From VAZQ01 sp963725065 (GTDB lineage Bacteria > Pseudomonadota > Alphaproteobacteria > Rhizobiales > Xanthobacteraceae), in the NCBI GenBank assembly GCA_963725065.1, contig CAVRXD010000053.1:124001-188000 (forward strand): a stretch of 64,000 nt of DNA, read 5' to 3'. The notes beneath the pieces are model-generated. The model was not told the origin of the DNA and did not search any database. It was given only the letters and a program-made list of their open reading frames with translations. The position numbers and the translations under genes were made by a program. Shown here in pieces: positions 15,664-24,874 of this stretch; position 1 is the stretch's first letter, and every line of letters begins with the position of its first letter.

Positions 15664-16905
15664 TCAATTCTGGCGCGCGCCCGCCAGCCGGGTCGTGAAG
15701 AAAGTGTCCACCGCCTGGACGATGGAATCCGCGGTGCGGTCACGCCATTCCGCCGATATCAGCGATTTCAGGTCGGCCTTGTTGGTGACATAGCCGAGCT
15801 CGACCAGGACCGATGGCACATCGGGCGCCTTGAGCACCACGAAGGCGGCCGACTTCAGCGGATGCTGATGGAGCCTGGCGGTGCTCTTGAGCTGGGTGAC
15901 CATCCCTTGGGCGAACTGCTGCGAGAAGGTCTTGGTCTCGCGCCGGGCGAGATCGATGAGGATGCCGGCCACGTCCTTCTCCTGGGCGGCCAGGTCGAGG
16001 CCGGCGATCACGTCGGCCTGGTTCTCGGCCGCGGCCAGGCGCGCCGCGCGGGAATCCGACGCGCGCTCCGAGAGCGTGTAGACGGTGGCGCCCTGGGCGT
16101 CGCCCTCGCGCCGCCGCAGCGCGTCGGCATGAATCGAGATGAACAGCGAAGCCTGGTGGCCGCGGGCGAACTGGACGCGATCGCCCAGCGCCACGAATGC
16201 GTCCTCGGTGCGGGTCATGAACACACGGTACTTGCCGGTCTTCTCGATCTTGTCCCGCAGCATCAGCGAGAACTCGAGGACGATGGTCTTCTCCATTTCC
16301 CCGCTCGCCGCCCTGGTCCCGTTGTCGATGCCGCCATGGCCGGGATCGATCACCACGACCGGGCGCGTATCGCCGCCGGCCTTGGTGTCCGCGGGCGGCG
16401 GAGGCTTGCGCTCCGGCGGGCGGCCCTCGACCGCGACGGTGCGCAGGAAGGCCTCGCGGTCGACGGCCGCGAGGTCGACCACGAGGCGCGCCGGCTGGTC
16501 GTTGGAGGCCTCGATCACGAACGCCTTGTCGACCCGCGCCGGCCGCGCCAGATCGATGACGATGCGGGAGCCGCCCTGCATGACCAGGCCGAAGCGGAAC
16601 GCCTTGATCAGGCCGCGGCCCGCCTCCCCGGTCTTGGGCGGCAGCCGGAACGTGACCTGCGGCATGTCCATGACCACCCGGTAGGGGTTGGCGAGGGTGA
16701 AGGCGCGCACGTCGATTTTCTGGCTCAGGTCGAGCACCAGGCGGGTCTGGCTATCGTCGCCGGCGAGCCGCACCTCGCTCGCCACCGGAGCGTCATTCGA
16801 TGCCGGAACCGGAGCGGCGGGTGCGGGGGGACGCTCGGCCGCGGACGCGCCGCCGAGCACCATCGCGCCGAACAGATACGCCAAGCTCGTCGCGCGAACA
16901 GACAT
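15664..16905 (-). CDS. amiC: N-acetylmuramoyl-L-alanine amidase with AMIN domain
   Basis: A 413-aa periplasmic zinc amidase that cleaves the amide bond between muramic acid and the stem peptide, needed for daughter-cell separation. It has a signal peptide (residues 1-22), an AMIN domain (about residues 45-145) that targets septal peptidoglycan, and an Amidase_3 domain beginning VVVIDPGHGGIDNG near residue 185, with zinc-binding His about residue 190, a downstream Glu and SLFISIHADA. The symbol is by analogy; rhizobial genomes often have one such enzyme. It sits upstream of mrcA in the same direction. Confidence 0.93.
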   Translation of the reverse strand: MSVRATSLAYLFGAMVLGGASAAERPPAPAAPVPASNDAPVASEVRLAGDDSQTRLVLDLSQKIDVRAFTLANPYRVVMDMPQVTFRLPPKTGEAGRGLIKAFRFGLVMQGGSRIVIDLARPARVDKAFVIEASNDQPARLVVDLAAVDREAFLRTVAVEGRPPERKPPPPADTKAGGDTRPVVVIDPGHGGIDNGTRAASGEMEKTIVLEFSLMLRDKIEKTGKYRVFMTRTEDAFVALGDRVQFARGHQASLFISIHADALRRREGDAQGATVYTLSERASDSRAARLAAAENQADVIAGLDLAAQEKDVAGILIDLARRETKTFSQQFAQGMVTQLKSTARLHQHPLKSAAFVVLKAPDVPSVLVELGYVTNKADLKSLISAEWRDRTADSIVQAVDTFFTTRLAGARQN

Positions 16906-17608
16906 GGTTTACCAGCCCTGCGAGCTCGTTTTACTCCAATACGGGGGCGCGGTTAACCCAAACTTAACCCGCAATGTGCCCGGCTGGTGGCGAGGCGGAT
17001 CCCATCCCTGCCCTCCTTGCTATCCCCTGCCGCCCGCCCTAATAAGGGAGTGCTGACGGTTTTACAGTTCCGGTTGTGCCACGTTCGGACATCCGGCAGG
17101 TCCGCCGCAAGGACTGCTTCCCGACCACGATGGGAGGGGTTTCACGCGCGGAGCCGGTTCCGGGGCGCCTCCCATCGTGCGGCGCTCACGAGCCTCAGGC
17201 CGATGTTCTTGTGGACGATAACCGGTATTGCGTGCGGCACATGCCTCCCGCGACGGCGCACCGGCTTATGCTTTCGAAGCCGCTTCGAGTCGAAGATCGT
17301 CAGCCAAAAGAACTCGCGGCCGCGCGCGCGATGCGCTGCCGCCCCGTCACGGGCCCAAAGGTCAATGCTACGACCGCGCACCGAGAACTTAACTGATCGC
17401 TGCCAACGCAACATGGCGTCGGGGAACGACGCCGTTGCCCTTTCAGCAGCCCATGCAAGCTTGACCGCTTGCCTCGCGCCGACCTCGCGCGCGCACACGG
17501 CCCATCCTTTCACCCACCATCAGACCGGCTTCCGGTCGCGCCGCCTTGCGCCGCCCATGTGGCGCCGCACGGCGGCCGCGTGCCGACCGGTCATCAAGAG
17601 ATTGTTCA
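16906..17608. other. 703-base intergenic region including the long rne leader
   Basis: No gene is supported between the divergent amidase and rne starts. The stretch carries a 12-bp stem at 17126-17179 and a CTTCGA-g-TCGAAG palindrome at 17283-17295. Long structured leaders before RNase E genes are known in enterobacteria, where they mediate autoregulation, so I read this as the rne 5-prime untranslated region plus two divergent promoters. Confidence 0.5.
17126..17179 (+). promoter_or_regulatory. 12-bp stem-loop in the rne leader
   Basis: CACGATGGGAGG (17126-17137) pairs perfectly with CCTCCCATCGTG (17168-17179) around a 30-base loop that includes CCGGTTCCGG, itself self-complementary. It lies about 430 bases upstream of the rne ATG. 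It has no T-run, so it is not an intrinsic terminator. A role in RNase E autoregulation is an inference from position. Confidence 0.5.
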
Positions 17609-20600
17609 ATGCCCAACAAAATGCTCATCGATGCGACCCATCCGGAAGAGACCCGGGTGGTTGTTCTCCGTGGCCATCGTGTCGAGGAATTCGACTTCGA
17701 GTCAGCCTCCCGTAAACAGCTTCGCGGGAATATCTATCTGGCGAAGGTGACGCGGGTCGAACCGTCACTGCAAGCCGCCTTCGTCGACTACGGCGGCAAT
17801 CGCCACGGCTTTCTTGCCTTCAGCGAAATCCATCCCGACTACTATCAGATTCCGGTCGCCGACCGGCAGGCGCTGATCGCCGAGGACGAGCGCGCGCAAC
17901 GCGCGGCCGAGGCCGAGGCCGACCATCGCGCCGGGCGCCGGCACGCGCGCCGGGAGCGCGCAAGCGACCGCGTCCGCGACGAGGTGAAGAGCGAGCCGGT
18001 CGAGAGCGCACAGCCCGAGAGTAACCAGACCGAGGGCGCACAGTCCGAGAGCGACGTCGAGGCCATGGCGGCGGCGTCCGAGCAGATGGCGCCACCGGCC
18101 GGTTCGGTCGGGGAGCCGATGCCGGACGCGGCCCTGCCGGTCGAGATCGCCACCGAAACGATTGCGGCCGAGCACCCGGCGGATGCGTCGCCCACGACCA
18201 TCGGCGCGGAAGCACCGATCGAGCTCGCCGCGCTCGAGACGAGCAGCGCGTCCGAGCCGGTCCCGACCGTCGGCGAAGAATTCAATTCGGACGAGACCCA
18301 CGACGCCGAAACGGCCGACACCTCCGCGCCGGAGAAAAACGACGGCGACTCGCACGACATCGACGTCGGCCACAACATCACCGAGGTCAATGGCCACGGC
18401 GCCGAGGGCGAAGAGGAGATCGTGGAATCGGTCGGCGGCGCCGACGCGATGGAGGAAGTGCCCGAGCGCATGCCGCGGCTGCGTCGGCAATACAAGATTC
18501 AAGAGGTCATCAAGCGCCGGCAGGTGATGCTGGTGCAGGTGGTCAAGGAGGAGCGCGGCACCAAGGGCGCGGCGCTCACCACCTATCTTTCGCTCGCCGG
18601 CCGCTATTCGGTGCTGATGCCGAACACCGCGCGCGGCGGCGGCATCAGCCGCAAGATCACCAGCGCGGACGATCGCAGACGCTTGAAGGAAATCGCCCAG
18701 GAGCTGGAAGTGCCGGAAGGCATGGGTGTGATCCTGCGCACCGCCGGCGCCGCCCGCACCAAGACCGAGGTCAAGCGCGACTTCGAGTACCTGCTTCGAA
18801 TGTGGGAGACGGTGCGCGACCTCACGCTCAAGTCGACCGCGCCCATGCTCGTCTACGAGGAAGGATCGCTGGTCAAGCGCTCGATCCGCGACCTCTACAA
18901 CAAGGACATCGAGGAAATCCTGGTCGCCGGCGACGACGCCTACAAGGAAGCAAAAGATTTCATGCGCATGCTCATGCCGAGCCATGCCAAGAACGTGAAA
19001 TCCTACCGCGACAACCTGCCGATCTTCACGCGTCACGGCATCGAGAGCCAGCTCGACGCCATGTTCACGCCGGTGATGCAGCTGCGCTCCGGCGGCTATA
19101 TCGTGCTTAATCAGGCGGAGGCGCTGGTCGCCATCGACGTCAACTCCGGCCGCGCCACCCGCGAGCATCACATCGAGGACACCGCGCTCAAGACCAACCT
19201 CGAGGCCGCCGAGGAGGTGGCCCGGCAGCTGCGCTTGCGCGATCTCGCCGGCCTGATCGTCATCGATTTCATCGACATGGACGAGAAGCGCAACAATCGC
19301 GCGGTCGAGCGCCGGTTGAAGGAATGCCTGCGGCACGACCGCGCGCGCATCCAGGTCGGGCACATCTCGCATTTCGGGCTGCTCGAAATGTCCCGCCAGC
19401 GCATCCGCTCGAGCGTGCTGGAGAGCTCGACCGAGAAATGTCCGCATTGCGGCGGCACCGGCCATGTGCGTTCGGTGTCGTCGGTCGCGCTGCAGCTCCT
19501 GCGTTCGCTCGATGAGATGCTGCTCAAGGGCGCAACGCACAATCTCACGGTGCGCACGCGCTCCGAGATCGCGCTCTACCTCCTCAACCACAAGCGCGCT
19601 CATCTGCGCGTGCTCGAAGAGCGCTTCCGCATCGTCATCATGGTCAATGCCGATGCCACGGTCGAAGGCCAGGTATCCTTCGTCATCGAGAAGGGCGACC
19701 AGGTCCACAGCCTGGAGCAGGCGAAGGCGCTGGCGCTGCAGCCGGCGACCGCCGTTCCCGCCCCTGTCGACGATGAGGAGGACGAAGACGACTTCGAGGC
19801 GGACGACGTGACCGAGTCCGAGGAGAGCGTCGCGGCCGCGCCGGAGGCGGACGGAGAGTCCGAGGGCGAAACCGACCAGGCTCAGGACCAGGGCCCCGAT
19901 GGCGGCCAGGGCCGCAAGCGGCGACGCCGGCGGCGCGGGCGCCGTGGCGGCGAGGGCCGCGAGGTCGTCCACGCAGAGCGCGACAACGGAGCATTTGCGC
20001 CGGAACACGACGCGGACTTCGCCCCGCAACCCGGCGAGAACGACCTGAGCCATGCCGGCGAAGGGCACGAGGCCGGAAACGGCGCGGGCGCTCCGGAAAT
20101 CCCAGGAGAGTCCGGCGGCGAGGCCGAGCGACGGCGACGGCGCCGCGGACGGCGGGGCGGACGGCGCAATCGTCGCGGCCGCGAGGGCGAGGGTGTGGCG
20201 GCGGAAGGCGGCAACGGAGAGCAGCCGGAATTCGAGCATGCGGCCCGGGATGCCGACGATGGCATCGCCGCCGAGCCGGAAGCGCCGGCCATGCACGTGC
20301 CGGTCGCCGAACCTCACCACGACCTGGGTCAGCAGAGCGATCCGCATTCGCAGAGCGCATCGGCTCCCGAAACGCCACCCGAACCAACCCACATGCCGGC
20401 TCCGCAGATCGCAGCGTCAGCCGGTCCCGAGACCGCCGCGGCGGAACGGTCGCGGCGGCGATCGACCGTGCGTGAGCCGGCCGCCCAGGTTCTGCGCGAA
20501 CAGGTCCTGCGCGAAGAAGGACCGGCATCCGAGCCGCCCCCCGCGCCGCCAACTCCGACAGCAGAACCGGTGGTGTCGAGCACGGCGGAGAGCGAGAGCC

Positions 20601-20647
20601 CGCGCCGTTCTGGCTGGTGGAGCAAGCGTGTGCTCGGCAGGAGCTGA
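17609..20647 (+). CDS. rne: ribonuclease E
   Basis: A 1012-aa endoribonuclease, the core of the RNA degradosome. Residues 1-85 form the first part of an S1 domain (KQLRGNIYLAKVTRVEPSLQ), broken by a Glu/Ala-rich acidic insert of about 200 residues (85-287), then resumed at RRQYKIQEVIKRRQVMLVQV. The DNase I-like catalytic subdomain has LVAIDVNSG (about residue 507) and IVIDFIDMDEKRN (about 550), and a zinc-link CPHCGGTG near residue 610. The tail from about 720 has Arg-rich RNA-binding patches (RKRRRRRRGRRGG) amid acidic stretches and ends GWWSKRVLG. The ATG at 17609 follows the family start; the leader is long and folded. Confidence 0.96.
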   Translation: MPNKMLIDATHPEETRVVVLRGHRVEEFDFESASRKQLRGNIYLAKVTRVEPSLQAAFVDYGGNRHGFLAFSEIHPDYYQIPVADRQALIAEDERAQRAAEAEADHRAGRRHARRERASDRVRDEVKSEPVESAQPESNQTEGAQSESDVEAMAAASEQMAPPAGSVGEPMPDAALPVEIATETIAAEHPADASPTTIGAEAPIELAALETSSASEPVPTVGEEFNSDETHDAETADTSAPEKNDGDSHDIDVGHNITEVNGHGAEGEEEIVESVGGADAMEEVPERMPRLRRQYKIQEVIKRRQVMLVQVVKEERGTKGAALTTYLSLAGRYSVLMPNTARGGGISRKITSADDRRRLKEIAQELEVPEGMGVILRTAGAARTKTEVKRDFEYLLRMWETVRDLTLKSTAPMLVYEEGSLVKRSIRDLYNKDIEEILVAGDDAYKEAKDFMRMLMPSHAKNVKSYRDNLPIFTRHGIESQLDAMFTPVMQLRSGGYIVLNQAEALVAIDVNSGRATREHHIEDTALKTNLEAAEEVARQLRLRDLAGLIVIDFIDMDEKRNNRAVERRLKECLRHDRARIQVGHISHFGLLEMSRQRIRSSVLESSTEKCPHCGGTGHVRSVSSVALQLLRSLDEMLLKGATHNLTVRTRSEIALYLLNHKRAHLRVLEERFRIVIMVNADATVEGQVSFVIEKGDQVHSLEQAKALALQPATAVPAPVDDEEDEDDFEADDVTESEESVAAAPEADGESEGETDQAQDQGPDGGQGRKRRRRRRGRRGGEGREVVHAERDNGAFAPEHDADFAPQPGENDLSHAGEGHEAGNGAGAPEIPGESGGEAERRRRRRGRRGGRRNRRGREGEGVAAEGGNGEQPEFEHAARDADDGIAAEPEAPAMHVPVAEPHHDLGQQSDPHSQSASAPETPPEPTHMPAPQIAASAGPETAAAERSRRRSTVREPAAQVLREQVLREEGPASEPPPAPPTPTAEPVVSSTAESESPRRSGWWSKRVLGRS

Positions 20648-20731
20648 CGAGTCCTTGTCTGGACCTGCCGTCGCCCCACCGCTGGCGCGCGCCGGTCGGC
20701 GCGCCACCCCGTTGCGTGACAGAGACCCGCG

Positions 20732-22792
20732 ATGAAAAGCGGCTGGGTGGACAGCGAGGCGCAGGCGGCGATCGACCGCTATGCGGCGCAAGGCGTCGGC
20801 CGCGACCTTGCGGCACGCGTCTACACCACCCGCCTGCTCGGGCGCGATCCCCGGCTCGTGCTGCACGGCGGCGGCAACACCTCGGTCAAGACGACGATGC
20901 GCGATCTTCTTGGCGAGGAGGTCGCGGTGCTTTGCGTCAAGGGCTCAGGCGCCGACATGGCGGTGATCGAGCCGGCGGGACTGCCGGCCGTGCGCCTCGA
21001 GCGCTTGCGCAAGCTTCGCGCCCGCGCCGAACTCAGCGACGAGGACATGGTGCGCGTTCAACGCGAAAACCTGCTCGAGCCGGCGGCGCCGAACCCGTCG
21101 GTCGAAACCTTGCTGCACGCGTTCCTGCCGCACAGATTTGTCGATCACACGCATGCCAACGCCATCCTGAGCCTGGTCGACCAGCCGGATGGCGAAGCCA
21201 TCTGCGCCGAACTCTATGACGGACGGATGAGCGTCGTTCCCTACGTGATGCCGGGCTTCGCGCTGGCGAAGATGGCGGCCGATGTCTTCGACGCCAAGCC
21301 CGACGTCGAGGGGCTGATTCTGCATAAGCACGGGATCTTCACGTTCGGGGACAGCGCGCGCGACGCCTACGAGCGCATGATCGCCCTCGTCACCCTCGCC
21401 GAGGAGCGGCTGGCGCGCAATCGCAAGGCTGTGTTCGTGACAGCGCAATTGCCGCAGGCGGTGGCGCCGGTCGGCGCGGTTGCGCCGCTCCTGCGCGGCG
21501 CGTGCAGCCGCAAGGACGCGAACAACGAGGGTGCGTGGCGGCGCCTGATCCTCGACTTCCGCACCGGTCCCGGGATCATGAATTTTGTCGGCGGCGCCGA
21601 CCTCGCCCGCTACAGCCAGGCGGGCGTCGTCACGCCCGATCACACCATCCGTACCAAGAACTGGCCGCTGGTGGTCGCCGCGCCCGAGAACGGCAAGATG
21701 GATGACTTCAAGCGCGCCGCGCACGCGGCGGTGAAGGCGTTCATCGAGCACTACGAGAGCTATTTCGCGCGCCAGAATGCGCGCGCTGGCGGCACCAAGA
21801 AGGCGCTCGATCCGCTGCCGCGCGTCGCGCTCGTCCCCGGCCTCGGGCTGTTCGGCCTCGGGCGATCGAAGAAGGACGCACGGATCGCAGCCGACTTGGC
21901 GCAATGCGCGATTGACGTGATCGCGGACGCCGAGGCGATCGGCCGCTTCGAGTCGATCTCGGAAGCCGAGATGTTCGACATGGAATATTGGTCGCTCGAA
22001 CAGGCGAAGCTCAGCGCCGCGGTGGAAAAGCCACTCGCCGGCCAGATCGCGGTCATCACCGGCGCCGGCGGCACCATCGGCGCGGCCACCGCCAAGGCAT
22101 TCGCGAGGGCGGGAGCTGAGGTCGCTTTGCTCGATCTCGACGAAGGCGCGGCGGCGGCGAGAGCAAAAGAGCTCGGCGGCGCGGCACTGGCGGTGAAGTG
22201 CGATGTCACCGACGCCAACTCCGTGTCCGCGGCGTTCGAGCGGGTGGTGGAGGCATTCGGTGGCGTCGATATCGTGGTGTCGAACGCGGGCGCGGCCTGG
22301 CAAGGCCGGATCGGCGAGGTCCCCGAGTCGGTTCTGCGAGAGAGCTTTGAGCTGAACTTCTACGGCCACCAGCGGGTGGCGCAGGCGGCGGTGAAGATCA
22401 TGCTCGCGCAGGGCATCGGTGGCTGTCTGCTGTTCAACGTGTCGAAGCAGGCCGTGAATCCGGGACCGAATTTCGGGCCGTACGGCCTGCCCAAGGCGGC
22501 GACGCTGTTCTTGGTGCGGCAATACGCGGTGGACTACGGCGCCGACGGCATTCGCGCCAACGCGGTCAATGCAGATCGCATCCGCTCCGGACTGCTGACC
22601 GACGGTTTCATCGCCGAGCGCGCGAAGGCGCGCGGCGTCAGCGAGACCGACTATCTGCGCGGCAACCTGCTCGGCCGCGAGGTCACCGCCGACGACGTGG
22701 CGCAGGCATTCCTGCATCAGGCGCTGGAATTGAAAACCACGGGCGACGTGACCACGGTCGATGGCGGCAATATCGCGGCGGCGATGCGCTAG
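20732..22792 (+). CDS. bifunctional class II aldolase / short-chain dehydrogenase
   Basis: A 686-aa fusion. The N-terminal class II aldolase/adducin domain has LVLHGGGNTSVKT (residues 42-54), a DHTHANAIL segment with zinc-binding His, and LHKHGIFTFGD. The C-terminal short-chain dehydrogenase starts GQIAVITGAGGTIG near residue 437, with the catalytic YGLPK near 583. Such fusions (RhaD-like) retro-cleave a deoxyketose phosphate, for example rhamnulose-1-phosphate, and reduce or oxidise the aldehyde product, but the substrate here cannot be read. No sugar kinase or isomerase is adjacent. The ATG is at 20732, 84 bases after rne. Its stop overlaps the convergent DUF1275 gene by four bases. Confidence 0.9.
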   Translation: MKSGWVDSEAQAAIDRYAAQGVGRDLAARVYTTRLLGRDPRLVLHGGGNTSVKTTMRDLLGEEVAVLCVKGSGADMAVIEPAGLPAVRLERLRKLRARAELSDEDMVRVQRENLLEPAAPNPSVETLLHAFLPHRFVDHTHANAILSLVDQPDGEAICAELYDGRMSVVPYVMPGFALAKMAADVFDAKPDVEGLILHKHGIFTFGDSARDAYERMIALVTLAEERLARNRKAVFVTAQLPQAVAPVGAVAPLLRGACSRKDANNEGAWRRLILDFRTGPGIMNFVGGADLARYSQAGVVTPDHTIRTKNWPLVVAAPENGKMDDFKRAAHAAVKAFIEHYESYFARQNARAGGTKKALDPLPRVALVPGLGLFGLGRSKKDARIAADLAQCAIDVIADAEAIGRFESISEAEMFDMEYWSLEQAKLSAAVEKPLAGQIAVITGAGGTIGAATAKAFARAGAEVALLDLDEGAAAARAKELGGAALAVKCDVTDANSVSAAFERVVEAFGGVDIVVSNAGAAWQGRIGEVPESVLRESFELNFYGHQRVAQAAVKIMLAQGIGGCLLFNVSKQAVNPGPNFGPYGLPKAATLFLVRQYAVDYGADGIRANAVNADRIRSGLLTDGFIAERAKARGVSETDYLRGNLLGREVTADDVAQAFLHQALELKTTGDVTTVDGGNIAAAMR

Positions 22793-23532
22793 TCGGCGCC
22801 ACGTCCCGTGCTCGCCCAGACGAATGCGCCGTACATGAGCGCAACCGGTACCAGCAGGCCCCAACTTCCGACGCTGACATAGGCGATGGTGCCGGCTGCG
22901 GTCCCGAGCAGAAACGCGAGCATGACCGGAAACAGGCCCGCGAGACGCATGCAGGCCGCGTCGTAGGCGGCAGCGGCGGCGGCATCGGCCGGAGCGCGGC
23001 GGCGGGCGTGCCACGCGAAACCAAGTTCGGTCGCGTCGATGGCGATTTGCGTCGTGTTCGTGGTCATCACGTTGGTCGATGCGACGTTCTTCATCAGCAA
23101 CCGCACGGTCGCGCTCTGCATGCCCATGGCGAAAAGGCCGAGCAGGCTCGCGATCACCACGGCAACCGCGTTGGGATCGGAAAGCGGCGCGCCGACGAAC
23201 ACCACGAACAGGAAGCCGGTCAGCACCACGCATTCCAGTCCCAACGCCCAGGCGACCGCCGCACGGCCGCGGCGCTCGACCATGATCGCGAGCGAAGTCG
23301 TCACGACTGCCGCCATCAGGAAGACCGGGATCGCCAGCACCTTGGTCACGGCGCCTTGCTCCTTGGTGACAAACGCCGCCGCCGCCAGCACGAAGCTGCC
23401 CGTGACCTGCGCCACGAACATCCCGAACAGGGCCAGAACCGTGAAGCTGTCGATGAAACCGGCGGCGAAGCTCAGCAGCGGCGGAAGCGCGAGCGGAACC
23501 GGCCGGGGCCGTGAGGCAAGAACTTCGCTCAT
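22789..23532 (-). CDS. DUF1275 (YoaK-type) membrane protein
   Basis: A 247-aa inner-membrane protein with about six hydrophobic segments and the DUF1275 hallmarks: SFAAGFIDSFTVLALFGMFV near the start, a VTGSFVLAAAA helix and ASTNVMTTNTTQIAID in the centre, where TN repeats recur in the family. The biochemical role of this family is unknown; transport has been suggested. The SD-like gggagatc precedes the ATG at 23532. The gene ends tail-to-tail over the aldolase/dehydrogenase stop and lies 21 bases downstream of an aminotransferase on the same strand, so cotranscription with that gene is likely. Confidence 0.9.
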   Translation of the reverse strand: MSEVLASRPRPVPLALPPLLSFAAGFIDSFTVLALFGMFVAQVTGSFVLAAAAFVTKEQGAVTKVLAIPVFLMAAVVTTSLAIMVERRGRAAVAWALGLECVVLTGFLFVVFVGAPLSDPNAVAVVIASLLGLFAMGMQSATVRLLMKNVASTNVMTTNTTQIAIDATELGFAWHARRRAPADAAAAAAYDAACMRLAGLFPVMLAFLLGTAAGTIAYVSVGSWGLLVPVALMYGAFVWASTGRGAD

Positions 23533-23553
23533 GATCTCCCCCGGGCTCGTCGG

Positions 23554-24729
23554 TCAAGCCTTGAGCCACGTTCCGATCCGCTCCACGGCCTCACGCATCT
23601 CCGCTGCCGCTCCCGCGTAGCACAGGCGGATGAAATGTCGGCCCTGCAGCGGATCGAAATCGACGCCGGGCGTGGCCGCCACGTGCGTCTCTTCCAGCAT
23701 GCGCTGGGCGAACGCGAAGCTGTCGTCGCAGAAGCGCGCCACGTCGGCATAAAGGTAGAATGCGCCGTCGACAGGGAGAATTTGCTCGAACCCCGCCTTC
23801 GGCAAGCCGTCGAGCAGGATGCGACGGTTCTCCTCGTAGCCGTGCTTCACCGTTTCCATCTCGGCGCGGCCGTCGAACGCCGCCTCGGCGGCGATCTGGG
23901 ACAGCGTCGGCACTGAAATGGCGAGATTGCCTTGCAGGCGATCGACCGTCCGCACCAGCGGCTCCGGCAACACCATCCAGCCGATGCGCCAACCGGTCAT
24001 GCAGAAATATTTGGAGAACGAGTTGATGATCACGACGTCGTCGGACACCCGCGCGGCGGTCTCGGCCGGGAACGCATAATCGAGGCCGTGATAGATCTCG
24101 TCGGATATGAACCTGATCCCGGCACCGTTGGCGGCGGCGATGAGATCGCGCAACGCCTGGCCCGTCATCATGGTGCCGGTCGGGTTGGCCGGGCTTGCGA
24201 TCAGCACGCCCTTGAGCGGAGCCTTACGATGCGCCGCCAGCAGCATGTCGGGGGTGATCGCCCAGCGCGTCGCCTGCGTCGTCTCGATCACCACCGGCTC
24301 GCAGCCCAGCGCCGTGAGGATGTGGCGATAAGGTGGGTAGCCGGGTAGCGCGATCGCCACGCGGTCGCCGGGTTCGAACAGCGCGAGGAACGCCAGGATG
24401 AAACCCGCCGACGAGCCGGTGGTCACGACGACGCGCGCCGGATCGATCGCGATGCCGTAGGCGTCCCGATAGTGCCGCGCGATGCGCGCGCGCAATGTCG
24501 GGATGCCCATCGTCTCGGTATAGCCGAGCCGCCCGGACGCGAGCGCCGCCCGCGCCGCCGCGATGGCGGTTGCGGGCGCCGGTGCGGCCGGCTGTCCGAC
24601 TTCCATGTGGATGACGCGACCGCCCGCCGCCTCGATGCGGGCCGCGGCCGCCATCACGTCCATCACCATGAATGCGGGAACATCGCTGCGCGCCGATGGC
24701 GTCATCACCCGTCTTGCCGCATCCAACAT
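23554..24729 (-). CDS. pyridoxal-phosphate-dependent aminotransferase (class I/II)
   Basis: A 391-aa fold-type I aminotransferase. It has the cofactor-binding VVTTGSSAGFILAFLALF loop, IASPANPTGTMM, the Schiff-base lysine in NSFSKYFCMTGWRIGW (Lys240) and the C-terminal IRLCYA Arg that binds the substrate carboxylate. The closest pattern is the aspartate/aromatic aminotransferase group; exact amino-acid specificity is uncertain. Cytoplasmic. ATG at 24729. The 21-base gap to the DUF1275 gene downstream suggests an operon. Its start lies head-to-head with the M48 protease gene about 145 bases away. Confidence 0.92.
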   Translation of the reverse strand: MLDAARRVMTPSARSDVPAFMVMDVMAAAARIEAAGGRVIHMEVGQPAAPAPATAIAAARAALASGRLGYTETMGIPTLRARIARHYRDAYGIAIDPARVVVTTGSSAGFILAFLALFEPGDRVAIALPGYPPYRHILTALGCEPVVIETTQATRWAITPDMLLAAHRKAPLKGVLIASPANPTGTMMTGQALRDLIAAANGAGIRFISDEIYHGLDYAFPAETAARVSDDVVIINSFSKYFCMTGWRIGWMVLPEPLVRTVDRLQGNLAISVPTLSQIAAEAAFDGRAEMETVKHGYEENRRILLDGLPKAGFEQILPVDGAFYLYADVARFCDDSFAFAQRMLEETHVAATPGVDFDPLQGRHFIRLCYAGAAAEMREAVERIGTWLKA

Positions 24730-24874
24730 CGTGTTCAGGCCCTTGATGTCACGCGCAGACTCCGCCCCGCTGTCGCCGCATTTCTGCGGGCAAATCGGTC
24801 ACAGAGGCCCCGCAATCAGACGTGATCGTACCGCGTTGACCGTCCTCGGGCGCACCACTAGGTTGCGCGGGAAA

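Noticed and set aside
12913..16956. A 1347-residue plus-strand open frame covering mrcA and the amidase
   Set aside because: It is antisense to two well-supported genes, is Arg/Leu/His-rich and has no family resemblance; long antisense frames are expected at this GC content.
17765..20392. An 875-residue minus-strand frame opposite rne
   Set aside because: Codon-mirror shadow of a long, repetitive GC-rich gene; composition is not protein-like.
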